NCBI GenBank assembly: GCA_024762755.1
Contig: JANTGX010000016.1
Location: 1-19,250, forward strand
DNA: 19,250 nucleotides
Source of the DNA: Gammaproteobacteria bacterium
GTDB taxonomy: Bacteria > Pseudomonadota > Gammaproteobacteria > SZUA-152
Direction: 5' to 3'
Part shown: positions 1-8,067 of the stretch, one piece after another
How positions within the stretch are numbered: the first letter of the stretch is position 1
Layout of the letters: every line of letters starts with the position of its first letter
The notes under the pieces: generated by a model
What the model was told of the DNA's origin: nothing
The model's database searches: none
Seen by the model: only the letters and a program-made list of their open reading frames with translations
Position numbers and translations under genes: made by a program

Positions 1-1569
1 GACGGTGGCGATGTCCGGGCTGTGAGTCATTCGTGGGCCAGTTATTCCATTGTCGCCCATTCTACGGGGACGGGCTGGGTCACTTACATCATAAGAAGTC
101 AAGCGCAGCCGTCCGGTGTCTTCGTCGCGTACTGCGGCAACCACTCGAGGCCTATTATCTAGGGCGAGTGATGCAATGCCTGGACGCCCTGTAATCTTTC
201 TATCCACGAGCCCGCCATGACGGTACACACGCTTTCGGCCAAGCTCACCCGTCCATAGGTTGACGCTGAGTTTCCCTTCGCGTGTGCGCATGGCCGTGGC
301 CAGTAATACCTTCCTTGGAGAATCGTCCTGTGGACCGCCAAACAAGTCGTCTACTGGGCTCACCAAGCAGGCACGTCCATGGTCATCGATAGGCCCGCTG
401 GTCTCGGCATTGGCGATGCGGTCAAATGTTCCATTCCTGCGATATTCGACGAGATCGACTTTCATCTTCCCGCTCTTTCCCTTGAATATAACAGCCATTG
501 TTCGGCCGCCGGTGGCTATGATATCTGGCTGTGAATAGACATCACCATATATCGTTCCACTATCATGGACTCGATGTGGTGTTTCGTCTGAGACGCTCCA
601 GGCGATCAACTTCATGCGACGGCTGTTCTCTCCGCGTACGGCGGTAATGATTGTTCCGTCAGGGAGTGTGCAAGCGGATGCAGGATAACTGATGGCGCCT
701 GTTGGGTTGTCACCGCCACGCCGCTCTAAGGGTATGCTATCGATCTCGAAGATCGTAGGGACCAAGGTGTTGTCTGAACGTGCCCGCAATGCCGCAAAAA
801 TCAGGTCTCGCCGACCCTGCATGGTTGCCTCGGTAATCACTGGTCTATCTGCGAGAAGGCCGGTCGCATTGGTTCTCGCCTCAGCGGATATAATGAGAGG
901 CGTATCCCGTTTTATGGCGCCACTCGGTGCTTCCAGTCCTTCGTCACGCCACACTTGTAGAAGGAAGTTCTCGAAGTTAGATGGACAACGGCGAGCCTTC
1001 GCGGGATCCCGTGATGCAAGACGCCGTACCTCGTCGTCTTCGTAGACGGTATTGCCTCCGATGGATTGGTCGATCAACCATTCATGCAGCAGTTCATGAA
1101 TGATAATCCCTGCGCGCATCTCATCATTTTGTGAGGCAAACGCGGGAAAGAGCTGAAAATGTTTCGGTGATAGAAATGCTCCGGTATTTCGACCAGAGTT
1201 GCCAGGGCGTGCAGACTGGGGCCGCATGCGTATGTGTAGTCTGTCATCCCGCAAGCGACGATGAGCCCGTTCCAATCGACGGTGCACCGCTCGCATGTTT
1301 GCCACACTGGATGTCTTGCCGAAATACCTCGGCGCCAGTGCGTCCTTCCGCCAACGCTCACGTCGTCCGGCGTTACGATTTGCGCCGAGGATCGCAGCAA
1401 GGTGCCGGAGCCCGGAAGCAGACATGCGCTGCGCCCTGGCCACATCTTCTGCAATGATTGATTCGGCAGATCCTTTATTGACTACGGTATCGCTGATGCT
1501 GGGGTTGTTTCGGAATGCCGTAATGAATTCATCGGATGAATTTTCCCAATCGACAGTCGGTGTCTTCAT
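1..1569 (-). CDS. Putative HExxH metallopeptidase (Asp-zincin-like) with C-terminal propeller-like repeats, 3' end outside window
   Basis: The reading frame is open for 523 codons from an ATG at 1569 to the window edge, with no stop. An in-frame TGA five codons upstream fixes the start as no further out, and a GAGGG lies at a suitable distance. Residues 155-162 read IIIHELLH, a classical zinc-binding HExxH (H158, E159, H162) on a hydrophobic helix. It is followed by YEDDEVRRLA (176-185), DPAKA (188-192) and SNFENF (197-202), which resemble the Y-G...LA...P.KA...NADSYEYF region of M35/lysine-specific metalloendopeptidases. N173 sits about where those enzymes have the third ligand Asp, so activity is uncertain. 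Residues 300-523 hold at least four repeats (AVRGENSRRMKLIAW at 310, VIFKGKSGKMKVDLVEY at 360, AMRTREGKLSVNLW at 426, AVRDEDTGRLRLTSY at 479), suggesting a beta-propeller. No signal peptide is evident. The gene is more AT-rich than its neighbours. The open frame is firm; the peptidase family is inferred. Confidence 0.8.
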   Translation of the reverse strand, partial: MKTPTVDWENSSDEFITAFRNNPSISDTVVNKGSAESIIAEDVARAQRMSASGLRHLAAILGANRNAGRRERWRKDALAPRYFGKTSSVANMRAVHRRLERAHRRLRDDRLHIRMRPQSARPGNSGRNTGAFLSPKHFQLFPAFASQNDEMRAGIIIHELLHEWLIDQSIGGNTVYEDDEVRRLASRDPAKARRCPSNFENFLLQVWRDEGLEAPSGAIKRDTPLIISAEARTNATGLLADRPVITEATMQGRRDLIFAALRARSDNTLVPTIFEIDSIPLERRGGDNPTGAISYPASACTLPDGTIITAVRGENSRRMKLIAWSVSDETPHRVHDSGTIYGDVYSQPDIIATGGRTMAVIFKGKSGKMKVDLVEYRRNGTFDRIANAETSGPIDDHGRACLVSPVDDLFGGPQDDSPRKVLLATAMRTREGKLSVNLWTGELGRKRVYRHGGLVDRKITGRPGIASLALDNRPRVVAAVRDEDTGRLRLTSYDVSDPARPRRMGDNGITGPRMTHSPDIATV

Positions 1570-1751
1570 GGCTCAAGCCCTCATGTTTGTCGGAGAAATC
1601 AATTGATCATGTGTGCGTGGCGTTATGACTCTCTGAGCAGATCTTGTTGGGTATATTGATCGCCGTTCCCGGTTGATGGAAAACAATCGAGCCTCGTGGG
1701 ACACCCCTGAGTCGAATTTCAGGAATGTCCCTTTCGGCGTGGATCGTTCAA

Positions 1752-1774
1752 CCCGTGATACAGGGCGTCACGGG
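1752..1774 (-). repeat. Hairpin just downstream of the 789-aa gene
   Basis: CCCGTGA (1752-1758) and TCACGGG (1768-1774) form a 7-bp perfect stem with a 9-nt loop, starting 6 nt past the stop codon at 1781. There is no T-tract after it on the minus strand, so it may be a weak terminator or an RNA-processing hairpin rather than a canonical intrinsic terminator. It lies in the 211-bp gap before the metallopeptidase gene. Confidence 0.3.
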
Positions 1775-1780
1775 CCGCGT

Positions 1781-4150
1781 TCAGCTCGTCAACTCCAAGG
1801 CGAAGGCCGCCTGGTCCCAACCGTCCAGGCCATCCAGGGTGCCAATACCGTCGAAGGTCTTGACGTTGACGTGCAGGTTGGCGCTGAAGCTGCATCGGCC
1901 GCTGGGTACGCCATCGAGCATATCGTCGAATCGGCGTTCCTGACCTTGTTGCACGGGCGCCGGTGGTACACCCACATTGCGTGGGCTCACATTGGGGTTG
2001 GCATCGGGAGCCGGGTCCAGCACGGTGAGATAACGCACGGGTCCACCGAGACCACGGCGGCTCCACAGGCGATGGTCGAGCAGGAACAGGGGCTCCGGGT
2101 GATAGGCGCGATAACCGATACTGAAGCCGGTGGCGCCGCTGGCGGTGAGGAACTGGCACTCTTCGTTGCTGGCCACGCCGGCGACCCGAAGGTCGGCGAT
2201 GTGTGCCACGGCGCGGCGATTGTCCCACCAGAGCAAGTGGGTCAGGGCGCCGTGGGGCACTTCGTCGGTAGCGCCCGTCTCTTGATACCAGCGGCGGAAG
2301 GTGAAGTCCGCAGGGCTGTTGGCGATGGGCGGCGCATCGCTGACCTGTGGACGCAGCAGGGTGCCGCTGGCATCGAATACCTCCAGGGTGAGCAGATGGC
2401 GGCCATTGGCGAATTCGCGCGTATCGAGCAGGGCGTGGTACTGGCCGGATTGCCAGGACTTGTCGACGTCGTCGAAGGGCAGGGGGATCTCGTATAGATC
2501 GTTCTGTCCTCCGGCGCTATGCGGGCCGAGGGCCTGTTTGCGCACGTAGAGGGTGGTGCCGCTGTATTCGTAGTAGTGCCAGGGCGGTGCGGCCAGATAG
2601 CGACGCGGGCCGATGGGATCGCCATTGTCGTCGGCGGCCACCACGCTGACGCGGAAGTAGCGCGCCCCAAGGCTCTTCATGGCTGCACTGAAATGGTAAC
2701 GCAGGCGCAGCAGACCGCCCCAGTTTCGGTCGAGATAACGGCCGACGGCCTCGTCCGGTGTGGCTGCGGGAAAGGCCAGGCCGTCGTTGTACTCCACGGG
2801 CGGGTCGACACGGTCCCATGCCCTGGCATCCGGCGTCTTCAGCAGCCAGCTGCCGGTCAGGCCAATGTCCTGCAGCAGGGCAAAGGCCCCTTCGGCGTCG
2901 CCGGGGAAGTCGTCGCCGCCGCAAGTGGCGGCACGCGGGTGGTAGCTGTCGAGGACGATGCCCTCCCGCTCAGTATGCCAGCGGTTGGCGGCCAGGCCGT
3001 TGTAGATGGTGACGGTCTCGTCGTCGATCACTTGTTTGACCACGAAGCTGTATTCATCGTGACAGTGCGGCCGCAGCAGGCGCAGGGGCTCTCGCCAGCA
3101 GAGGCTGAATTCGCCATCTGCCCGAATGAAGCCCTGTGCCATTTTGCGGACATGGCCGCAACGGCAGGCGATATAGGGGCGGGCATTGATGTAAGCCGGT
3201 ACCTGTTCGGCGGGGAGTCGTTGCAGGGCCGCCAAGTCGCGCGCGGCATTGAGCTGGCGTTCGTCCGGGGTGCCGTTGCGCAGCAGCGAGAGTCGTAAAG
3301 GGTCGAGTCCACTGTGCAGGTCTGCCTGGGTGTTGGCCGTTTGCGCGAGTCGCGACGTCGGGCCGGATGCCGCGAACGGCCCCTGCGCCGCTATCGGCGG
3401 CAGGGGTTCCAGGGGGCTGGGATCCGGCTCGGGCCGCGGCGGCCAGGGCTTGGGCGGGAAGGGACGCAGACCTTCGCTCAGACGCTCCAACTCGGCGAGC
3501 AGGTCGTCCAGCCGTGGGTCGTGGATGATCCATGGCGTGCAGCAACAGGTGCGACGATAGACCTCGATGAGCCCGTCGCACAGGGGGCGGCAGTGACGGT
3601 GTGGTGGACGTGGTGGGCGTGGGTAGGCGATAAGGCTGTCTGGCAGGTTCACGTCCGCCTTGGCTGGCCGGCCGAGGCCGCTGGGCTTGCTGGCCGCCAG
3701 CGCCTTGACCGAGAACAGGGGAGTCAAGGGGGGCAGCGGCCAGGGCCAGGGGAAGAAGTGCCAGTGGCAGTGGCGCACGCTGCCACTGACGCAACGACGC
3801 ACCTTTATCCAACTCAGCCAGCGTTCGCGTGGGATCTCGAAGCGCCCGTCTCTGGCCAGGATGGCGCGCACCTGTGTCGGACGATAGAGCACGAAGTGCT
3901 TGCGATCGAGGGTCGCGGACGTCTCGCCCGTGTCGGCACCGATGGCTAGAAAGGCCGCCTTGTCGAGCTGTTTGTCGGCCAGTTCGAATCGTCCCTGGGC
4001 GTCGACCTTCAGGCGATGCACAGGTTTGCCGCTGCGGTCGATGAGATAGGCCGCGATGTCCGGGTGCCGGTCTTCGCTCGAATAGCCGATGAGACGAATG
4101 CGCGGGGTGTTGACGCGTGCGTTCGTTCGGGGGGTCTTTTTACTCGCCAT
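1781..4150 (-). CDS. Uncharacterised 789-aa multidomain protein, Cys- and Pro-rich, with repeated beta-sandwich-like motifs
   Basis: I do not recognise a characterised family. The ATG at 4150 is preceded by AAGGAGG at ideal spacing, 30 bp after the stop of the 448-aa gene, so the two are almost certainly cotranscribed. The N-terminus (17-110) has two VDAQGRFEL / ARDGRFEI turns like those of carboxypeptidase-regulatory or transthyretin-like sandwiches, and a third, RADGEFSL, lies at 343-350. Two Pro-rich linkers (133-143, 229-252) flank a Cys cluster that includes CCC at 202-204, C187 and C191. A second cluster is CRC at 329-331, C351 and HCH at 362-364, possibly metal-binding or disulfide-forming. 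The C-terminal third (480-789) is rich in predicted beta strand, with FSIGYRAYHPE at 676 and a lectin/jelly-roll-like look. No signal peptide or membrane segment is apparent. The GC content matches the chromosome. Function unknown; a structural or delivery-associated role is only a guess. Confidence 0.85.
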   Translation of the reverse strand: MASKKTPRTNARVNTPRIRLIGYSSEDRHPDIAAYLIDRSGKPVHRLKVDAQGRFELADKQLDKAAFLAIGADTGETSATLDRKHFVLYRPTQVRAILARDGRFEIPRERWLSWIKVRRCVSGSVRHCHWHFFPWPWPLPPLTPLFSVKALAASKPSGLGRPAKADVNLPDSLIAYPRPPRPPHRHCRPLCDGLIEVYRRTCCCTPWIIHDPRLDDLLAELERLSEGLRPFPPKPWPPRPEPDPSPLEPLPPIAAQGPFAASGPTSRLAQTANTQADLHSGLDPLRLSLLRNGTPDERQLNAARDLAALQRLPAEQVPAYINARPYIACRCGHVRKMAQGFIRADGEFSLCWREPLRLLRPHCHDEYSFVVKQVIDDETVTIYNGLAANRWHTEREGIVLDSYHPRAATCGGDDFPGDAEGAFALLQDIGLTGSWLLKTPDARAWDRVDPPVEYNDGLAFPAATPDEAVGRYLDRNWGGLLRLRYHFSAAMKSLGARYFRVSVVAADDNGDPIGPRRYLAAPPWHYYEYSGTTLYVRKQALGPHSAGGQNDLYEIPLPFDDVDKSWQSGQYHALLDTREFANGRHLLTLEVFDASGTLLRPQVSDAPPIANSPADFTFRRWYQETGATDEVPHGALTHLLWWDNRRAVAHIADLRVAGVASNEECQFLTASGATGFSIGYRAYHPEPLFLLDHRLWSRRGLGGPVRYLTVLDPAPDANPNVSPRNVGVPPAPVQQGQERRFDDMLDGVPSGRCSFSANLHVNVKTFDGIGTLDGLDGWDQAAFALELTS

Positions 4151-4180
4151 GGGTGTGTCCTCCTTGGACGGGGTGGGAGA

Positions 4181-5527
4181 TCAGTCGGTCGGTTCGCTGG
4201 GCAATTCGCCTTCATCCGGACAGCAGCGGTATTCCTGCGCATGCTCGAGCAATTCGATCTTGCGTTTGAGCAGGGCGTTGCGCAGCGTCTTGTGTTCCAG
4301 GTCCAGTTCGATCTCGCGCCGCAGGGTCGGCTCGCAGGTGATGCAGTCATCCAGGCAGCCCTTGACCATGATGCCGGGCGTGGGAATGATCTCTTCGCGC
4401 TCCCAGGAGAGTTCGGCGACGATCTCCGCAGACGGTTCGCCCCGTTTGTCGAGCAGGCCCTCCTTGATCAGTTCCTCGTCCACCGTCTTGAGCGTCTGAC
4501 TGCGCAGGTTTTCATTGACCGGCTCGTTCAGCATGCCGATCGGTGTGGCGGGGGAGAGGCTGCTGAAATTACTCCCCAGGCCGCCGCGCAGGAGCGAGAA
4601 CTTGGGTTGCAGGTGTTCCGCGGCACTGATGCGACCGATCTCTTCGACCTGCAGCCGTTTGCTGCTGGTGGCAGGGATGGCCTGCGGCAGGACGGAGATC
4701 TTGCCGTTGGTGTCCAGGGGGATTCGCTGTGCCGCATCGGTGGGGGCCGCGGGGTCGACTATCCGACGTTTGATGGCCACCAGGCGGAAGCGTACCCGTT
4801 GGATCTTGTTGATCTGATGGAAGAGATAGGTCACCGCGCTGCATTTGTTGGGATTGCGAAACTGGCGCGAGGCCGACTCGTACTGCGCCTCGGATTCCCC
4901 CTCGGCATGTTGGCGCGTCTCCACCTCGCCGATGCTGGTGGCGCTCTTGGCTCTCACCGAGGCAGCGACATAGGACGAGGCCGACTCGGCGTGACGCGAG
5001 ATGTTCTGGGCAAACTCGTGTGTCGAACCCGAAGAGAAGGCGCCACCACCGCCACCACCGCCGATCTTGATGATGCCGAGGAAATTGAAACTGGCCTCGC
5101 CGCCACCGTCGGCCCAGGTCTCGCCATAACTGGAACTGGAGCTACTGGACTCGCTGCTCTCGAGATCGCTCACGGCGCGCGCCATGCCGGCGGTATAGAA
5201 GGACTCTTCGGAGGTCGTTTCGTGCCGATAGGTGAGATTGCTCTCGCTGTCGTAGGACCAGCGGCTGCGGCGGTCGCTGGTGAACAGGCGCACGCGCTCG
5301 CCCGGCAACAGGGTGGTCGAGTAGACCGGGTCGCCCAAAACCAGGGGCCCGGCGCAGCGCTCCAGACGGAACTGCAGTTCCAGTTCCACCGCTACCCGCT
5401 GGCGGTCGTTGCGACGCGGACGGTAGGGCAGTCGATAGCGGAAATTGAGGGTGTCACAGACGGGCTTGCCGTCGAGGACGGGGCAGCAGTCGAGGTTGTT
5501 CAACGGACGTTCTTCGATGTCTTGCAT
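4181..5527 (-). CDS. Uncharacterised 448-aa protein with Ser-run, Gly-run, coiled segment and Cys-rich ends
   Basis: The frame stays open upstream to 5911, but the ATG at 5527 has a strong AAGGAG seven bases before it and is the chosen start. Visible parts in order are: an N-terminal Cys motif (C14, C15, C24); a beta-rich stretch with GDPVYSTTLLPGERV (66-80); a Ser-rich run (124-133); seven consecutive glycines (156-162) within FLGIIKIG; an Ala/Ser/Glu helix-like region (170-222); FRNPNKCSAVTYLFHQINK (223-241); a C-x3-C-x2-C motif at C391, C395 and C398; a charged probable coiled coil (400-432); and CC at 435-436. It leads the cassette that continues into the 789-aa gene. No signal peptide is seen. 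The low-complexity hinge followed by a helical segment could be a conformationally active region, but that is speculation. I cannot name a family. Confidence 0.85.
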   Translation of the reverse strand: MQDIEERPLNNLDCCPVLDGKPVCDTLNFRYRLPYRPRRNDRQRVAVELELQFRLERCAGPLVLGDPVYSTTLLPGERVRLFTSDRRSRWSYDSESNLTYRHETTSEESFYTAGMARAVSDLESSESSSSSSSYGETWADGGGEASFNFLGIIKIGGGGGGGAFSSGSTHEFAQNISRHAESASSYVAASVRAKSATSIGEVETRQHAEGESEAQYESASRQFRNPNKCSAVTYLFHQINKIQRVRFRLVAIKRRIVDPAAPTDAAQRIPLDTNGKISVLPQAIPATSSKRLQVEEIGRISAAEHLQPKFSLLRGGLGSNFSSLSPATPIGMLNEPVNENLRSQTLKTVDEELIKEGLLDKRGEPSAEIVAELSWEREEIIPTPGIMVKGCLDDCITCEPTLRREIELDLEHKTLRNALLKRKIELLEHAQEYRCCPDEGELPSEPTD

Positions 5528-5913
5528 GATGAGGCTCCTTGCCGATGAGTGATGGCCTTCCGCGGCCGGTGTGCACGGGCGTACCCTGCAGTCCTGATCG
5601 TGGACCGCCGAGATAGCCTCCGCAAGGTCTTTTGTGCCCATGATGGGGGGTGAAATGTCACGCCCGCTGAGGGGATCCGCGGCGGCCGTCCGGGTTTGCC
5701 GGAGGCCTGCTGCGGTGCTGCCCGATCGAGCGTTGGAGATGGCTTGCTGGCGCCCTCGCCGGTGACGGACTGCCGTGCTGGCATCGGCGATCGATACCAT
5801 CGTGCTGCACACCAATGGCGTGCCTGCTGGATTCGTTGGGACAAGTCGTGGACGCCGCTCATCGTCACCCCGATAATGACCGGCGATCAATCCATCGAGA
5901 TCATCGAACATCT
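5528..5913. other. 386-bp divergent intergenic region
   Basis: This is the spacer between the minus-strand cassette and the plus-strand antiporter gene. Both strands contain long open frames here because of the GC content, but none has a good ribosome-binding site or protein-like composition. Apart from a possible promoter for the antiporter at 5849-5877 and a short palindrome CCCATGATGGG near 5638-5648, I see nothing in it. It must hold the cassette promoter, which I could not pick out with confidence. Confidence 0.6.
5849..5877 (+). promoter_or_regulatory. Possible sigma70 promoter for the antiporter gene
   Basis: TGGACG (5849-5854), a 17-nt spacer and GATAAT (5872-5877) match the -35 and -10 consensus at 4/6 and 5/6. 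The predicted start of transcription is about 30 nt before the ATG at 5914. Confidence 0.35.
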
Positions 5914-7869
5914 ATGACCAGCGATTTCTTTGTCGGACTCTTTCTGCTCATGGGCACGGCGGTGGCCGTGGTCTCGCTTTTTCGCTGGCTCGGCCTCTCA
6001 CCCATCCTCGGCTATCTCACCGTGGGGTTGCTGGTGGGGCCCAACGGCCTGGGTTGGTTGCCGGACAACGAGCAGACGCACTTCCTGGCCGAGATGGGCG
6101 TGGTGTTCCTGATGTTCCTCATCGGTCTGGAATTCACCTTGCCAGAGCTGCTGGCCAACCGGCGCCAGGTCCTGGGCCTGGGTGGCAGTGAGGTCTTGCT
6201 GGTGACCTTGCTGGTGGCGGGGGTAGCCATGTGGCTGGGTGTCGAGGCGAAGGTGGCGCTGCTGATCGGTGGTGCCATCGCCATGTCTTCCACCGCGGTG
6301 GTCGTCAAACAACTGGCAGAGCAGATGGAGCTGGCCACCCGACATGGACGCATCGCCGTCTCGGTGCTGCTGTTTCAGGATCTGGCGACCCTGCCCTTCC
6401 TGATCCTGCTGGGCAGTCTGACGTCTGCGGGTGGACACGGTGAACTCGGCCTGACCTTCGCCAAGGCGGCGCTGGTCTTCGTCGGCCTCTACGTGGGTAG
6501 TCGCTGGCTGGTGCGTCCCTTCCTGCACTGGATCGCTCGTGGCGGATCGAGCGAGGTCTTCATGTTGGGGGTGTTGTTCATCGTCATCAGCGCGGCCCTG
6601 ATCGTCCATGAGGCCGGCCTGTCGGCCCCCCTGGGTGCCTTCCTCGCCGGCATGGTCCTGGGTGAGACCGAATTCCGTCATCAGGTGGCATCGGACATTC
6701 GTCCCTTTCAGGAGATCCTGCTCGGGCTGTTCTTCGCCACCGTGGGCATGCTGCTGGTGCCGCAGAGCCTGCTCACCTATCTGCCGCAGATCCTCGGCCT
6801 GACCCTGGCGATCATGTCCTTCAAGGCGCTCCTGATCACGCTGCTCGTGCGTGGTTTCGGTGAGGACGGCCTGACCGCCCTGCGCAGCGGGTTCAGCCTG
6901 GCGCAGGTGGGTGAGTTCGGTCTGTTGCTGGTGGCCGGCATCCTCGCCGAGGGTCTGCTGAGTGAGGTGGTGGGCCAGATCCTGCTCGGCGCAATGATCC
7001 TGAGCATGGCGGCGACGCCGGTCTTGATCCGCTTCAGCCTGCCCCTGTCGCGTTGGTTGTTGCAGTGGCGCGTCGGGCAGAGTGTCGTTGCGCCCGAGCA
7101 GGTGGTGGCCCAGGAGAGTGGCGATCTGCAAGGGCATGTGGTGATCGTCGGTTTCGGCCGCATCGGGCAGAACCTGGCCACGCTCCTGCAGGAGGACAAC
7201 TTCGCCTACCTGGCCCTGGACCTGGATGCACAGCGCGTGCGCAAGGCGCGGGAGGCGGGTTTTCAGGTGGTGTTCGGTGACGCCAGTCGGCGCAGTCTCC
7301 TCGAGGCCAGTGGCCTGCGTCGCGCCAGTGCGTTGGTCGTCACCCACGATCGCCTGGCGCAGGCCGAGCGCACGGTCCACCTGGCCCGTCAGCTGAATCC
7401 CGAGCTGACCATCCTCGCGCGCACGCGCGACGAGCAGGCCATCGACGCCCTCTTGCAGGCCGGGGCCACCGAGGTGCTGCCGGAGGATCTGGAGGCCAGC
7501 CTCATGTTGGGGGCCCAGTTGTTGATCCTGTTGGGCAGGCCGGAGACGGAGGTCAGCCAGCGCATGGCGGAGATCCGTGCCGAGCGCTATCAGGTGCTCC
7601 GTCGCTTCATCCACAGCTCCAGCGAGGGCCGCGCCGACGATGCCTATCAGCAGCACCTGCAGCCCGTTTTACTGCCGCCCGTGGCCCATGCCGTGGGACA
7701 GTCCTTAGGGGCGTTGAACCTGCCGGTCCAAGTGGTGGCCATCCGTCGTCACGGCATCCTGGTGCCCCAGCCGGCCGACGACACGCGTCTGCGGGAGGGC
7801 GACATTCTGATCCTCAGTGGTGACGAGACCGCCATCGAGCGGGCGCGACAGATCCTGCTGCAGGGCTAG
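5914..7869 (+). CDS. Kef-type monovalent cation:proton antiporter (CPA2) with RCK domains
   Basis: This 651-aa inner-membrane protein belongs to the CPA2 (Kef/YbaL-like) family, which exchanges K+ or Na+ for protons. Residues 1-385 form a polytopic Na+/H+-exchanger domain with family motifs GYLTVGLLVGP (33-43), FLIGLEF (68-74), LLFQDLATLP (152-161) and GFSLAQVGEFG (326-336). Residues 407-520 are an RCK/TrkA-N nucleotide-binding domain with GFGRIG (413-418) and FGD (454-456). The C-terminus (about 598-650) is a TrkA-C-like ligand-binding domain. The ATG at 5914 was chosen because the MTSDFF start leads straight into the first helix; an upstream in-frame ATG at 5815 would add 33 hydrophilic residues. 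It is transcribed divergently from the cassette and convergently with mutS. Its TAG stop overlaps the outer end of a palindromic element. Whether glutathione gates it, as in KefB/KefC, cannot be told. Confidence 0.93.
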   Translation: MTSDFFVGLFLLMGTAVAVVSLFRWLGLSPILGYLTVGLLVGPNGLGWLPDNEQTHFLAEMGVVFLMFLIGLEFTLPELLANRRQVLGLGGSEVLLVTLLVAGVAMWLGVEAKVALLIGGAIAMSSTAVVVKQLAEQMELATRHGRIAVSVLLFQDLATLPFLILLGSLTSAGGHGELGLTFAKAALVFVGLYVGSRWLVRPFLHWIARGGSSEVFMLGVLFIVISAALIVHEAGLSAPLGAFLAGMVLGETEFRHQVASDIRPFQEILLGLFFATVGMLLVPQSLLTYLPQILGLTLAIMSFKALLITLLVRGFGEDGLTALRSGFSLAQVGEFGLLLVAGILAEGLLSEVVGQILLGAMILSMAATPVLIRFSLPLSRWLLQWRVGQSVVAPEQVVAQESGDLQGHVVIVGFGRIGQNLATLLQEDNFAYLALDLDAQRVRKAREAGFQVVFGDASRRSLLEASGLRRASALVVTHDRLAQAERTVHLARQLNPELTILARTRDEQAIDALLQAGATEVLPEDLEASLMLGAQLLILLGRPETEVSQRMAEIRAERYQVLRRFIHSSSEGRADDAYQQHLQPVLLPPVAHAVGQSLGALNLPVQVVAIRRHGILVPQPADDTRLREGDILILSGDETAIERARQILLQG

Positions 7870-8027
7870 TGGTCCATGCGGAAAGTTATGTCACTATTCG
7901 CTGCGTGAGAAGGCGCATTTCCGCGTTGGTAAAACTCGAAATGGTGCCCCCATTCCTGCGTTTTGCCGCCTTGCTCTGCCCCTTCTCACTGTGCTCCTTA
8001 GTCACAGAACTCCCCGCATGGACCACT
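7868..8027. mobile_element. 160-bp palindromic fold-back element (MITE-like)
   Basis: The outer 27 nt at 7868-7894 match the reverse complement of 8001-8027 at 23 of 27 positions, including a perfect 14-bp run AGTGGTCCATGCGG. The symmetry continues inward: GTGAGAAGG at 7905-7913 pairs with CCTTCTCAC at 7981-7989, AAAAC at 7931-7935 with GTTTT at 7960-7964, and AATGG at 7940-7944 with CCATT at 7950-7954, all centred near 7947. There is no coding capacity. GGGC flanks both ends (7863-7866 and 8028-8031), a possible but weak target duplication. It lies between convergent genes and overlaps the antiporter stop codon. It could instead be, or also act as, a bidirectional 3'-end hairpin; it lacks T-tracts. 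Confidence 0.6.
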
Positions 8028-8067
8028 GGGCGTCTGTCCGCGGCTTTCGTGCGTGGCTGCTGGGGTG

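Noticed and set aside
1074..1457. Several 100-130-codon frames on both strands within the metallopeptidase gene
   Set aside because: They overlap a 523-codon uninterrupted frame with a clear HExxH motif, which explains the region better.
4016..5548. 510-codon plus-strand open frame opposite the cassette genes
   Set aside because: It is antisense to two genes with strong ribosome-binding sites, has low-complexity Gly/Ala/Arg composition and no ribosome-binding site of its own; typical GC-driven shadow.
5638..5648. CCCATGATGGG palindrome as an operator in the divergent region
   Set aside because: Too short and without a matching second copy or a local regulator gene.
5528..5911. N-terminal extension of the 448-aa protein by 128 residues
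   Set aside because: The frame is open, but the strong AAGGAG before 5527 and the odd composition of the extension favour the internal start.
5998..7656. 552-codon minus-strand frame opposite the antiporter gene
   Set aside because: Its translation is an unnatural Gln/His/Asp/Gly-rich string and it lies fully antisense to a well-recognised membrane protein.
8001..8067. Intrinsic terminator for mutS
   Set aside because: No GC hairpin with T-tract is visible; only the large palindrome lies there.
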